From Pseudoalteromonas flavipulchra NCIMB 2033 = ATCC BAA-314 (lineage in GTDB: Bacteria > Pseudomonadota > Gammaproteobacteria > Enterobacterales > Alteromonadaceae), in assembly GCA_000814665.1 (NCBI GenBank), contig JWIH01000025.1:248001-312000 (forward strand): a stretch of 64,000 nt of DNA. Direction: 5' to 3'. The translations under genes and the position numbers were made by a program. The stretch's first letter is position 1; the number at the start of each line of letters is the position of its first letter. Below, piece by piece: positions 15,586 to 24,518 of this stretch. The notes under the pieces were generated by a model. That model ran no database searches. It was not told the origin of the DNA and was given only the letters and a program-made list of their open reading frames with translations.

Positions 15586-16893
15586 ATGAAATATAGATAT
15601 AGTGCATGGATTGTAGCCTTATTGCTATCAGTATCGGGTTGTAACAGTGATAGTAAGACTGTTATAGAGTTACCTGTAGAGGGAGGTCAAGGAGATAACA
15701 CTTCAACTGACAATAATGGAACTAATACTGATAACTCCTCGGATACTGATAACTCAGATAAAGATAATTCCAATACCGACGATTCAAATTCAGATAATGC
15801 TAATTCAAATAATCCCACAAAAGAAACAAAAGAAGAGGTAATTAAGCGTATTCTGAGCGCACAAGGTGCAGAAAATGCTACCTCTCTTGCTTTAAAAGAC
15901 TTTGAAATTGCTGAATTTGGATGTGTAACTGCGGCAAATCTATCTGTAATTCAGGGATATTTTAATACGACACAAGATGAATTACAGCTGACGGCTCTCA
16001 AACATCGATTATGCAAAGTTGTTGAGCTTTTTGAATTAGATAGTAAATCTTTACTCACACCGAACAGACTGAAGGAAGTTGGGCTTCGGGGCTTATTTTT
16101 TGAAGATGGTAAACTGGATCAGTGGGCATATGACGAGCTGATTTTAGCGATACCAGAGAGCCACTTTGAGTATGCTGCGCTTCAGGGGGCAGTTGAGGAC
16201 TTCCATCATAATCAAAGCTCTGTTTGGCCTAAACAGATTAATATTTCTTTTGACGATGGTGGCGCATTAAACTCTATCCATGACCACCTTGATCTATTTG
16301 ATAAATATAACGCAACATTTACCTATTATGTTAGCCATTACTCCACTATTGATCATTCAAAAGTGGCTGATATAGAAAACCGAGGTCACGAAATCGGTCA
16401 TCATGGAGTAATTCATCGTCATGCGAAGATTTACTCCGAAGAAAATGGTGTTCAGAAGTGGATAGCAGACGATATCACACCACAACTTGACGCGATGAGA
16501 AGAGATGGCTTGACGGTAACGTCTTATGCGTACCCATTCGGAGCTTATACGAAAGAAACTGATCGTGAAATCAAGAAATATTTTACTCATGTACGTAAGT
16601 TTGCTTCTTGGTCTTCTGTTATTTATAGAGGTGAACGCAGTGATAGACCAATCACAACAGGATTATCTATGGACTCACACCGCTTTGATTTGGACAAAAT
16701 CCAGAATGCGATTGATACCTTAAAAGGTGGTGAGACGCTATACTTAGCAACGCATGTCATTGGCAAAACTGGGAATGAGTGGTATATCACTCCCGAGAAT
16801 CTTGAAAAGGTATTGGCTTATGCAAGTGAGAAAGGTTTAAAGTTTTGTCATACCAGTGAGTGTATGAATTTTAAGGGTAACACGACTAATTAA
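15586..16893 (+). CDS. Lipoprotein polysaccharide deacetylase (NodB-like)
   Basis: 435 residues. A lipoprotein signal ends in LSVSGC with the acylated Cys at 19. Then comes a linker of about 45 residues almost purely D, N, S, T and G (roughly 33-78), a helical region of unknown type (80-205), and a carbohydrate esterase 4 domain (215-430). Metal and catalytic motifs are visible: SFDDGG (222-227, the DD), HHGVIH (272-277), YPFG as motif 3, and LATHVI near the end. Such enzymes remove acetyl groups from N-acetylglucosamine polymers; the true substrate here is unknown. No polysaccharide operon surrounds it, and its base composition is more AT-rich than its neighbours. Confidence 0.85.
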   Translation: MKYRYSAWIVALLLSVSGCNSDSKTVIELPVEGGQGDNTSTDNNGTNTDNSSDTDNSDKDNSNTDDSNSDNANSNNPTKETKEEVIKRILSAQGAENATSLALKDFEIAEFGCVTAANLSVIQGYFNTTQDELQLTALKHRLCKVVELFELDSKSLLTPNRLKEVGLRGLFFEDGKLDQWAYDELILAIPESHFEYAALQGAVEDFHHNQSSVWPKQINISFDDGGALNSIHDHLDLFDKYNATFTYYVSHYSTIDHSKVADIENRGHEIGHHGVIHRHAKIYSEENGVQKWIADDITPQLDAMRRDGLTVTSYAYPFGAYTKETDREIKKYFTHVRKFASWSSVIYRGERSDRPITTGLSMDSHRFDLDKIQNAIDTLKGGETLYLATHVIGKTGNEWYITPENLEKVLAYASEKGLKFCHTSECMNFKGNTTN

Positions 16894-16996
16894 TCTGAAC
16901 TTTAAAAACAATAAGTTAGTTCATTCCTTATCCAAACCTAAGGTTAACTAAAACGGTGATTGAATAGGGCGGTCAATATTATAGCCGCCCTGATAT

Positions 16997-18121
16997 TCAA
17001 AATAGAGTTAATACGGCCCTTGCTACGGCCTGCGAAGACTGATAATTCTGCCCCGTCACTATGCGGCTATCTACTTTGATAAAAGACGCATCCCGCTCTC
17101 CATACACAAAACTCCCTCCAAGCTCTTCCACTTTAGGCTGAATTTGAAAAGGAAAATGCTTGAAATAGGCTCTATCTGGATTTTCAAATGCGGTAGGGTA
17201 ACCGGTGATTTGCTTTCCTTTGATGAGATACTCGCCATTTTTTAAGCGCAAATTAACGATACCTGCTGTGCCGTGGCATACGGCGGCAACAACACCTTGG
17301 TTTTGTTCATATATATGCATAGCTATATGTTGTAGAGTAGGGTTTTCCGCTACTTCGTACATGGCATTGCTGCCGCCAACATAATAGATTGCCGCATATT
17401 GGCTAGGGTCGACTTCAGCTGGGCGCATTGTGTTGCTGAGCGCATACATATAGTCAGGTTGGTAAAGGTACTTTTTATGTTCGCCGTTTGAAGTATTTAT
17501 ATAGCTCAGATTTAGCGCGCCACCTTGTGTGCTGACGAAATCAACAATTAGTCCTGCTTGAGTAAATACGTCATAGGCACTGAGTAGCTCTTCGAAGCTC
17601 GTACCAGCTGGCAGCTTGCTATCGCCATGAAAGGCCTTGCTTGATGCGACAATGAGCACCCGGCGGCCTAAGTTCGTTACTTGCTCGGAAATTAGAGTAG
17701 TTTGCTGCGCCGATTTACTGATGATTTTCCATGTGCCAGCTATTTTCTTTAGGAGTAGGTGGTCGATGTACTGTACGTTTGACTTCAATATATCAATGCG
17801 GATTTTGGCCTGTGCAAGGTGATCATTCACGCTGATATTTAGAATTTTGGCGCGCCTACCAGTGTCTTTTTTCGAGCCTTTATACCAACTCAAATACTCT
17901 TTCAACGGGACTTGCCACATCGCTTGATCTGACTTCTCTAAAATAAGCATCGCATCGGGATGAAACGCTTTTCTTATCACTTTAGGCTGGTTGTTCGCGG
18001 TGCCACTGATGTAGTGGTTTAATGTAGCGGTAATTTTAGCGGTCTCATCCTCAAAAGCGATGGCGATGCTGGTTTGGATAAGTAGTAAAAATAACAATGG
18101 TACTAGTTTTGATAGGGTCAT
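16997..18121 (-). CDS. Exported NTF2-like / DJ-1-PfpI fusion protein
   Basis: 374 residues in two parts behind a signal peptide (1-22, cleavage near AIA). Residues about 25-140 look like an NTF2/SnoaL fold of the lumazine-binding-like type (ends LKKIAGTWKIISKSAQQ). Residues about 152-374 are a DJ-1/PfpI domain of the Hsp31-like kind: RRVLIVASS strand, Glu in SFEELLSAY, and nucleophile Cys282 in AAVCHGTAG. DJ-1 relatives include glyoxalases, chaperones and amidases; most are cytoplasmic, so export is unusual. It lies 69 bases after the membrane AraC regulator on the same strand. Activity unknown. Confidence 0.8.
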   Translation of the reverse strand: MTLSKLVPLLFLLLIQTSIAIAFEDETAKITATLNHYISGTANNQPKVIRKAFHPDAMLILEKSDQAMWQVPLKEYLSWYKGSKKDTGRRAKILNISVNDHLAQAKIRIDILKSNVQYIDHLLLKKIAGTWKIISKSAQQTTLISEQVTNLGRRVLIVASSKAFHGDSKLPAGTSFEELLSAYDVFTQAGLIVDFVSTQGGALNLSYINTSNGEHKKYLYQPDYMYALSNTMRPAEVDPSQYAAIYYVGGSNAMYEVAENPTLQHIAMHIYEQNQGVVAAVCHGTAGIVNLRLKNGEYLIKGKQITGYPTAFENPDRAYFKHFPFQIQPKVEELGGSFVYGERDASFIKVDSRIVTGQNYQSSQAVARAVLTLF

Positions 18122-18190
18122 AAGTTTCTCCTGTTCTGATTCAGAAGAAATATAAACTTATTTAATTAAAGCAGTCACCTAGAGTATATT

Positions 18191-19219
18191 TTAGGAGTCT
18201 GAGAGTATGTTTTCGAAGTGCTTAAAGTTATTTGGAGAGTACCCTGTGAGCTTCTTAAATGCGGCAAAAAATGTGGATGCAGAATTAAAACCACACTCCA
18301 GTGCAAGGTGTTCCAGCGGCATGTTGGTGCTCGAAAGCAAGTGTTTCGCATATTCAACTCTCAAGCCATTGAGATATTGTTTAAAGTTACAATGATAATG
18401 GCGATTTACTATTTGCGATAATTTGTTGTGGCTCGTGCCTAATCGTTTGGCTAATCGGGGTAGCGTTAAATCCGGCTCAGTAAATAGCTTACTTTCTGAC
18501 ATTAGCGACTCCAGTTTGGCTATGAGCTGATTGTACTCCTCGTCGCTTATGTGCGTATTGGCATATTTCTTTTCATTAGCAGATGGTTTTCGTAGTAATT
18601 TGGGTGCGAAAAGGATACTTAAATAGAGCACAAAGCTGAAGGTGAGTGCTCCTGTGATGTAAGAAGTGAATGACGAAAAGAAATACGCGGCCCAAATGAG
18701 CCAGCAACCGCAGATAACAACCATAGATAGATGAAACTCGGCGTTGTTATTGGCGCTTTTGGCCGTAGCTAGACGATAAAAAGTATAAGAACTTATCAGT
18801 AAATAACCTAGCCAAAAATAGGATGTGCCTTTGTAACCCCACGTTTGCCAAATTTCAGGGTGAAGCTGATAGGGCATGAATATACCAAATCCAATAATAA
18901 AACCGCTTAATGCCAAAAAGTGTATTGTTAGATAACGATTTTTGGTTTTACTGTAGCTTGCAAGTACAAAGTTGAGCAGGCAGGGACCAAGCAAAAAGTA
19001 GGCACTCAGACCTATTTGGAGGATCGTTTTATCCAGCTCTGGGTTAAAGTAAAAAAGGACTGATTTACCAATTCGAATACAAAGTAAAATGAGGAGCACC
19101 GACACCCAGCGCAGTGCCTTTGCCTCCTGAAATTTTATTAGCAGTAGGGCGCTGAGAATAAAGCCGTTAAATACGCCAACAAGTGAGAAGAAAAATAACA
19201 GATGAGCACTAAAATCCAT
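18191..19219 (-). CDS. Membrane-anchored AraC-family transcriptional regulator
   Basis: 342 residues. The first about 215 residues contain six or seven hydrophobic helices (starting FFFSLVGVFNGFILSALLLI), so the protein sits in the inner membrane. The C-terminal about 110 residues are an AraC DNA-binding domain: LPRLAKRLGTSHNKLSQIVN as first helix-turn-helix and LEHLALECGFNSASTFFAAF then FKKLTGYSPNNFK, the family signature. It starts 19 bases after sapF ends, behind GTGAGGGAATG, so it may be read from the sap operon. The adjacent DJ-1 fusion gene is an obvious candidate target. Signal sensed unknown. Confidence 0.85.
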   Translation of the reverse strand: MDFSAHLLFFFSLVGVFNGFILSALLLIKFQEAKALRWVSVLLILLCIRIGKSVLFYFNPELDKTILQIGLSAYFLLGPCLLNFVLASYSKTKNRYLTIHFLALSGFIIGFGIFMPYQLHPEIWQTWGYKGTSYFWLGYLLISSYTFYRLATAKSANNNAEFHLSMVVICGCWLIWAAYFFSSFTSYITGALTFSFVLYLSILFAPKLLRKPSANEKKYANTHISDEEYNQLIAKLESLMSESKLFTEPDLTLPRLAKRLGTSHNKLSQIVNRHYHCNFKQYLNGLRVEYAKHLLSSTNMPLEHLALECGFNSASTFFAAFKKLTGYSPNNFKHFENILSDS

Positions 19220-19238
19220 TTCTCATTCCCTCACGAAA

Positions 19239-20000
19239 TTAAGCTGACAGCAGCTTCTGCATGGTTTTAGATTTTGGCGTATTGAATACACACTCCGTTT
19301 CGCCATATTCGACGACTTTGCCGCGATTTAATACCAAAATTTCATCACTCATATGGCGAACCAAACTCAAATGATGTGTGATAAGCACGTAGGCAAGTCC
19401 CGTTGCAGCTTGTAATTCCAGCAGCAGATTCACGGTTTGTGCACGTACGGACGGGTCTAATGATGACAGCGCTTCATCTAGTACCAGCACTTTAGGGTCT
19501 AAAATAAGGGCTCTCGCTAAGGCAACCCGCTGTAATTGTCCGCCACTAAACATATGAGGATAATAGTCTATGTGTTCGCCAAGTAGCCCGACTCGGCTGA
19601 GTGTGATGCGGATTTTCTTATAGCGCTGCTCTTCGGTGAGTTCAGTATTGTATTGTAGACAATCATCAAGCATATCCCCAATGGTGAGGCCCGGGTTGAG
19701 CGAGCGAGTTGGGTCTTGAAAGATAAGGCGAATAGTACGGCAGTCATGATTGCGAATACCAGCGTCTTCTACAATTTGGCCGTTTAGTAATATTTGTCCA
19801 GAGTCTGCCATGTCGGCACCGGCAAGTACTTTGGCGAGCGTACTTTTACCAGAGCCAGTCTCGCCTATGATTGCGAGGGTTTGTCCGGGAGCAAGCGCAA
19901 ACGACACATCTCTGAGTACCTGCAACGAGCGGCGTCTGAACAGTCCTTGACGAGAAGTGTAGGACTTGTTTAAAGACTGTACTTTTAAGACGGGTTGCAT
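19239..20000 (-). CDS. sapF: Sap-type ABC transporter ATPase SapF
   Basis: 253 residues. ATP-binding subunit of a Dpp/Opp-type transporter. Walker A GETGSGKST (about 46-54), signature FSGGQLQRVALARAL, Walker B VLVLDEALSSLD. In Salmonella and Haemophilus Sap transporters affect resistance to antimicrobial peptides and haem or potassium handling; in E. coli SapBCDF was reported to export putrescine. Its start overlaps the end of sapD by 16 bases, so the two are translated together. The last sap gene in the operon. Confidence 0.92.
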   Translation of the reverse strand: MQPVLKVQSLNKSYTSRQGLFRRRSLQVLRDVSFALAPGQTLAIIGETGSGKSTLAKVLAGADMADSGQILLNGQIVEDAGIRNHDCRTIRLIFQDPTRSLNPGLTIGDMLDDCLQYNTELTEEQRYKKIRITLSRVGLLGEHIDYYPHMFSGGQLQRVALARALILDPKVLVLDEALSSLDPSVRAQTVNLLLELQAATGLAYVLITHHLSLVRHMSDEILVLNRGKVVEYGETECVFNTPKSKTMQKLLSA

Positions 20001-20992
20001 TTTTGCTTCACCTTAATTAACGGAAAGTGGCAAGCGTAACTATGACCATGCGAGCGACTTTGCCTTGGCGTGACGACACATTCTTTTTGCGCTTGGGGGC
20101 ATCTCGGCCCCAAGCGGCATCCTATGGGTAAATGCTGTAATGGAGGAATAGTGCCTTTCAATGCATAAAATGCTTCTTTATGGCCGAGTCCTTGACCAAA
20201 GTCAGGTAAACTCTTAACCAGCGCCTGGGTGTAGGGATGCAATGGCTGTTTAAAAATAGCCTGAGTAGGGCCTGCTTCAACCATCTGTCCGCAGTAGAGC
20301 ACATGCATTGCATGAGACCAGTCGGAGATCTCTTCCAGCTCATGCGAAATCATTAATATCGACATGTTCTTAAGCTGGTTTAATGCCTTGAGCAATCGAA
20401 ATACTTGCGCGCGGGCGGTACTCTCAAGTGCGGTGGTAGGCTCATCGGCAATAAGTAATTTAGGGCTTCTGGCGATGGCCATCGCAATCATGATCTTTTG
20501 GCACATCCCCTCAGAAAGTTCATGTGGGTAACTGCTGCAGATCTTTTTATCGTCTCGGATCCCAGCTTTGTGCAATAGTGCTCGAACCTTTTCTTTTCGT
20601 GCTTTTCTACGACCAAAAAAGCCACCTTTTAAGACGCTATCGGGAATAGACTCCGCGACTTGGTCGAAAATAGTGGCGGTTGGGTCAAGGCTTCGACTTG
20701 GCTCTTGGTAAATCATCGCAATATCTTGGCTGACGAGCTTTCTGCGCTTTTCTGAAGATAAACGCATAAGGTCAACACCACGCCAGTGCATGCGATCTGC
20801 GGTTACTGTCCAGCGCTGATTGAGCACCCCCACAATGGCCTTGGCGATTAGACTTTTACCAGAGCCAGACTCACCGACAAGTGCATGCACTTCGCCTTCT
20901 TTAAGGCTAAGGTTGACCTTATCAACCGCGCGAATAACACCGTCTTCGGTACGTAGTTCAATGGTGAGGTTCTTAATGTCTAGTAATTGCAT
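19985..20992 (-). CDS. sapD: Sap-type ABC transporter ATPase SapD
   Basis: 335 residues. ATPase partner of SapF. Walker A GESGSGKS (about 40-47), Walker B LLIADEPTTALE, and the C-terminal oligopeptide-transporter extension PIGCRLGPRCPQAQKEC with its cysteines. The ABC signature reads LSEGMCQK instead of LSGGQ; as I recall E. coli SapD has a similar LTEG variant, so this is a family trait rather than damage. Starts one base into the sapC stop region and overlaps sapF. Confidence 0.92.
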   Translation of the reverse strand: MQLLDIKNLTIELRTEDGVIRAVDKVNLSLKEGEVHALVGESGSGKSLIAKAIVGVLNQRWTVTADRMHWRGVDLMRLSSEKRRKLVSQDIAMIYQEPSRSLDPTATIFDQVAESIPDSVLKGGFFGRRKARKEKVRALLHKAGIRDDKKICSSYPHELSEGMCQKIMIAMAIARSPKLLIADEPTTALESTARAQVFRLLKALNQLKNMSILMISHELEEISDWSHAMHVLYCGQMVEAGPTQAIFKQPLHPYTQALVKSLPDFGQGLGHKEAFYALKGTIPPLQHLPIGCRLGPRCPQAQKECVVTPRQSRSHGHSYACHFPLIKVKQKCNPS

Positions 20993-21885
20993 TAATCTGC
21001 CTTACGTTGTTTCAGCGCTTCACGCAGTCCATCACCAACCAAGTTGGTAGACAGTACTGCCAAAAAGAGCAATACACCTGGGAGGCCTACAGTCCAAGGC
21101 GCGAGATAAATTAAACTTAAGTTTTCTTGGAGGATAGCACCCCATTCGGTAGATGGAGGCTGCGCACCGAGCTTTAAGAAACCAAGTGCGGCAATATCCA
21201 AAATAGCAGTCGACAGCGCCATGGTGAATATAACCACGATATGCTCGTAAATGTTAGGCAGTATGCCACGGACGAGCAGTTTCCAGCGTGTTGCACCATC
21301 AAGCTTAAAGGCAATGATATAGTCTTTACTAAGCTCAGTGACCACTAAGTTTCTAATCGAGTGGATGTATTGTGGCAATAGCGCGAAGATGATCGCCCAC
21401 ACCGTATTCATCAAACCTGGCCCTAATATAGCAATGATGATAATGGCCAGCAGTAACGAAGGAATGGCGAGCGTAATATCCAATAAGTGATTAAGAAAGC
21501 TGGATTTTAAGCCTCGACTGGCGCCAGCAAGCGTACCAAGTACGACGCCGAGTGCCGTGGTCACCAAGGCCGCAATGATAGATAAACCAAAGGTGAAGGT
21601 TGCTCCGTTCATTAAGCGCGATAAGATGTCTCGCCCTAAATCATCTGTACCGAGTATAAAGCGCACATCGCCATCATCATGCCAAGAAGGTGGCAGCAAC
21701 AGGGCATCAGCATGCTGCTGGTTAACACCATAGGGCGCGATCAGCGGTGCTGTTAAAGCCAATACCGTCAGGGCAACAAACAGCCACAAGCCCACAAGCG
21801 CAACGTGATTTGAGCGGAATTTACGCCATAATCTAAATAAAGGTGAGCGATTAGACTCTTCGGTAAATAGATTAAACTTTGCCAT
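20992..21885 (-). CDS. sapC: Sap-type ABC transporter permease SapC
   Basis: 297 residues from the ATG at 21885 (MAKFNLFTEE...); the open frame extends 45 residues further into sapB, but that part is hydrophilic and unlike permeases. DppC-type inner-membrane permease with an N-terminal helix (VGLWLFVALTVLALTAPLIAPYG), the HXXD-like LGTDDLGRDILSRL segment and five further helices. The ABC-coupling loop is visible as AALGFLKLGAQPP. It overlaps sapB by 14 bases. Confidence 0.92.
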   Translation of the reverse strand: MAKFNLFTEESNRSPLFRLWRKFRSNHVALVGLWLFVALTVLALTAPLIAPYGVNQQHADALLLPPSWHDDGDVRFILGTDDLGRDILSRLMNGATFTFGLSIIAALVTTALGVVLGTLAGASRGLKSSFLNHLLDITLAIPSLLLAIIIIAILGPGLMNTVWAIIFALLPQYIHSIRNLVVTELSKDYIIAFKLDGATRWKLLVRGILPNIYEHIVVIFTMALSTAILDIAALGFLKLGAQPPSTEWGAILQENLSLIYLAPWTVGLPGVLLFLAVLSTNLVGDGLREALKQRKAD

Positions 21886-22906
21886 GAGCCTGATTCCTTG
21901 CGAGCGGGTCGAGTATCGAGTGAATAAAATCAGACAACATGTTGGCAATGATAACGAAGAAAGACACCGCGAGCAGTCCCCCTTGAATAGCTGGGAAATC
22001 ACGTTGATAGATGCTTTCAATTAACCATCGACCGATCCCAGGCCAAGAGAATATCACCTCAGTGATCATAGCAAGTGTGATGAGCGTGCTAAATTGGAGA
22101 CCAATTTGTTTTATCACTGGTAGCAGCGCATTTCTCAGCGCGTGGTGAATGATAAGCTGGCTGCGATTAAGGCCTTTTGCTCTAGCCGTTTTAATATAGT
22201 TCTGGTCGAGGACTTCGAGCATAGAATCGCGAGTAAAGCGGATCAAAACTGTCGTTGGGTACATAGCCAGCACAACGGTTGGTAGCGCTAAATGATGAAG
22301 TGCATCCCAAAATGCGGCACCGCCATAGGGGAAACCTTCGAGGTAAATATCAATCAGAATAAAATGAGTAACGGGCTGTATTTCATAAAGTAAGCCAATT
22401 CTACCGGACATAGGAAAAAGCCCTAGACCCAGACAAAATGCCATAATGAGCAGCAGGGCTAACCAAAAAACTGGAATGGAAAATCCCATCAAGCTTAATG
22501 AGTTAATGAGCTTATCTGGCCACTTTTTATGATAAGCGCTGGCTATTACTCCACTTGGTACACCAATAATGACTGCAACCGTCAAAGCATATAAACACAG
22601 CTCAAGCGTTGCTGGAAATAGATGTTTCACATGAGAAAGCACGGGCTGGCCCGACGATAAAGATAAACCCCAGTCGCCTTCAAACATACGAGCCATAAAC
22701 GCGCCGTATTGTACAAAGATATTTTCTTCAATACGGTATTTTTCAACTAGCACCTGCGTTTGGGCATAACTTGAGTTGACTTCCCCACTGAAGTTAGTGA
22801 TCAACTCACCAGGAAACAGGTAATTGAGGGCGAAAGTAAATATCGTTAGGGTAAACAACATAAAGCAAAGCAAGCTCAGTCGTCGATAAGCATATTTTGC
22901 GAACAT
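21872..22906 (-). CDS. sapB: Sap-type ABC transporter permease SapB
   Basis: 344 residues from the ATG at 22906, which has a good ribosome binding site (AAGGAGAGAC) inside the end of sapA. A 13-residue longer reading is rejected. DppB-type permease: first helix LSLLCFMLFTLTIFTFALNYLFPG, large periplasmic loop, and the coupling motif RAKGLNRSQLIIHHALRNAL. Works with SapC as the membrane channel. Confidence 0.92.
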   Translation of the reverse strand: MFAKYAYRRLSLLCFMLFTLTIFTFALNYLFPGELITNFSGEVNSSYAQTQVLVEKYRIEENIFVQYGAFMARMFEGDWGLSLSSGQPVLSHVKHLFPATLELCLYALTVAVIIGVPSGVIASAYHKKWPDKLINSLSLMGFSIPVFWLALLLIMAFCLGLGLFPMSGRIGLLYEIQPVTHFILIDIYLEGFPYGGAAFWDALHHLALPTVVLAMYPTTVLIRFTRDSMLEVLDQNYIKTARAKGLNRSQLIIHHALRNALLPVIKQIGLQFSTLITLAMITEVIFSWPGIGRWLIESIYQRDFPAIQGGLLAVSFFVIIANMLSDFIHSILDPLARNQAHGKV

Positions 22907-22907
22907 G

Positions 22908-24518
22908 TTAGTCTCTCCTTGCCTCAGCGAGCGAAATACCACCAAATGGACGTAGTGAGACGCCCTTGATATCAGAGCTAGTTGCTTGGAACCTTAGCCC
23001 GTGAGCAATAGGAACGAGAGGCAGTTGCTCAATGACCATTTTTTGTGCTTGCTGATAATAGAATTTTCTTTCTTCCATATCGTTGGTGTCTAACGCTTGG
23101 GTGAGCAATAGGTCAAACTCCGGATTACACCAGTTGGAAGGGTTTTTGCCGCTAAATGTTGCAGTACAGCTCAGTAATGGGCTGAAAAAATTGTCTGGAT
23201 CTGGTGTATCTGCTGCCCAGCCTAATAACACGCTATCATGCTCATGGCGACCAACGCGTTCAATAAAGGTATTCCATTCGTACTCCACGATTCTGGCATT
23301 GACGCCAATATCACGTAAATCACGTTGAATAAGCTCAGCCATTTTCCGCGCGTTAGGATTGTAAATTCGCGACACCGGCATGGCCCATAAGGTCATGGAA
23401 AAACCGCCCTCAAGACCCGCTTGTTTCAAATACTCTTTGGCTTTTTCAGGGTCATATGTTGGCATTTTTTGCTGCGCTTCAAATGCCCATGAAGAAGGGG
23501 GAAGCATCGAGCGGGCTAAAATCCCATTGTTGTAAAATACCGCTTGCATGATTTTTTCAAAATCTATGCTGTGCGCCAGCGCTTTGCGGACCAGCGGATT
23601 ATCAAATGGTGGCTTTTCGGTGTTGAATGCCCAGTAACCTATATTCAGATTTGCGGCCTTTTCAACTTCTATGTCTTTTCTTTGCTCAAGCACGGTGAGC
23701 TGGGTAGCACTTGGGTGCGCCGTAATATCACATTCTTTAGTTAGCATTTTCGCGATGCGGCTAGTGCCATTGGTGGTGATATCGTAGACCAATTGTTCCA
23801 TGTATACCGGGTGTTTCCAGTAATGCTCATGGCGATAATATCGGATCAGGTTATCACGTAAAAATTCACGGTACTTATACGGACCTGTGCCGACGGGCTT
23901 TTGATCAAAATCTTGCTTAAGTTCAAGCTCTATAAGCTGATCGGCATATTCTTTAGAAAGAATGACAGCGAAGTCTGTGGCGATATTGGATAAAAAGCTA
24001 CTTTCCGCGTTGAACAGATCAAAGCGAACGGTATGTTCATCCACTTTTTTTACTTGGCGGATCAGTTGGTCGAGTCCAATACTTTGAAAATAAGGATAAT
24101 TTGCATCACCAACAAAGTGGTACGGATTGTAAACATCAAATAAACGGTTAAATGAGAATACTACATCTTCGGCATTCATTTTTCTTGTAGGGGTGAAATA
24201 GAGGGTATCGTGAAATTGGACATCATCCCTCAGGGTAAAAGTGAAAGATTTACCGTCTTCGCTGACCTGCCAAGACGTTGCCAACTCTGGTAAGAATTCG
24301 CCGCTTTCAGGATCAATACTGATCAAGGTGTCATAAAGCTGATTGGCAATAATATCAATCGTAGACCCTGTTGTGGTCACTTGTGGATTAAATGACACAG
24401 GGTTTGCCTCTGCACAATATACTAAGCCTTGTGACTTATCATTCACTTTATTTGGCGCCTGATCTGTACAGCCAAATAAAGCGGTACACAGCACACCAAA
24501 AAACAATTTACGCACCAC
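22908..24518 (-). CDS. sapA: Sap transporter substrate-binding lipoprotein SapA
   Basis: 536 residues. Family 5 (DppA/OppA-like) binding protein for the SapBCDF transporter. Start is a GTG at 24518-24516 that shares one base with the pspF stop (TAGTG); a second GTG follows directly. The signal ends in the lipobox LFGC (Cys17), so the protein is predicted to be a lipoprotein. Domain signature: VSFNPQVTTTGSTIDIIANQLYDTL near residue 37 and LLGWAADTPDPDNFFSPLL near 425. Ligand not determinable from sequence. Confidence 0.9.
   Translation of the reverse strand: MVRKLFFGVLCTALFGCTDQAPNKVNDKSQGLVYCAEANPVSFNPQVTTTGSTIDIIANQLYDTLISIDPESGEFLPELATSWQVSEDGKSFTFTLRDDVQFHDTLYFTPTRKMNAEDVVFSFNRLFDVYNPYHFVGDANYPYFQSIGLDQLIRQVKKVDEHTVRFDLFNAESSFLSNIATDFAVILSKEYADQLIELELKQDFDQKPVGTGPYKYREFLRDNLIRYYRHEHYWKHPVYMEQLVYDITTNGTSRIAKMLTKECDITAHPSATQLTVLEQRKDIEVEKAANLNIGYWAFNTEKPPFDNPLVRKALAHSIDFEKIMQAVFYNNGILARSMLPPSSWAFEAQQKMPTYDPEKAKEYLKQAGLEGGFSMTLWAMPVSRIYNPNARKMAELIQRDLRDIGVNARIVEYEWNTFIERVGRHEHDSVLLGWAADTPDPDNFFSPLLSCTATFSGKNPSNWCNPEFDLLLTQALDTNDMEERKFYYQQAQKMVIEQLPLVPIAHGLRFQATSSDIKGVSLRPFGGISLAEARRD

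Noticed and set aside
21886..22020. N-terminal 45 residues of an extended SapC
   Set aside because: Falls inside sapB and is unlike Dpp-type permeases; the start at 21885 gives the family length.
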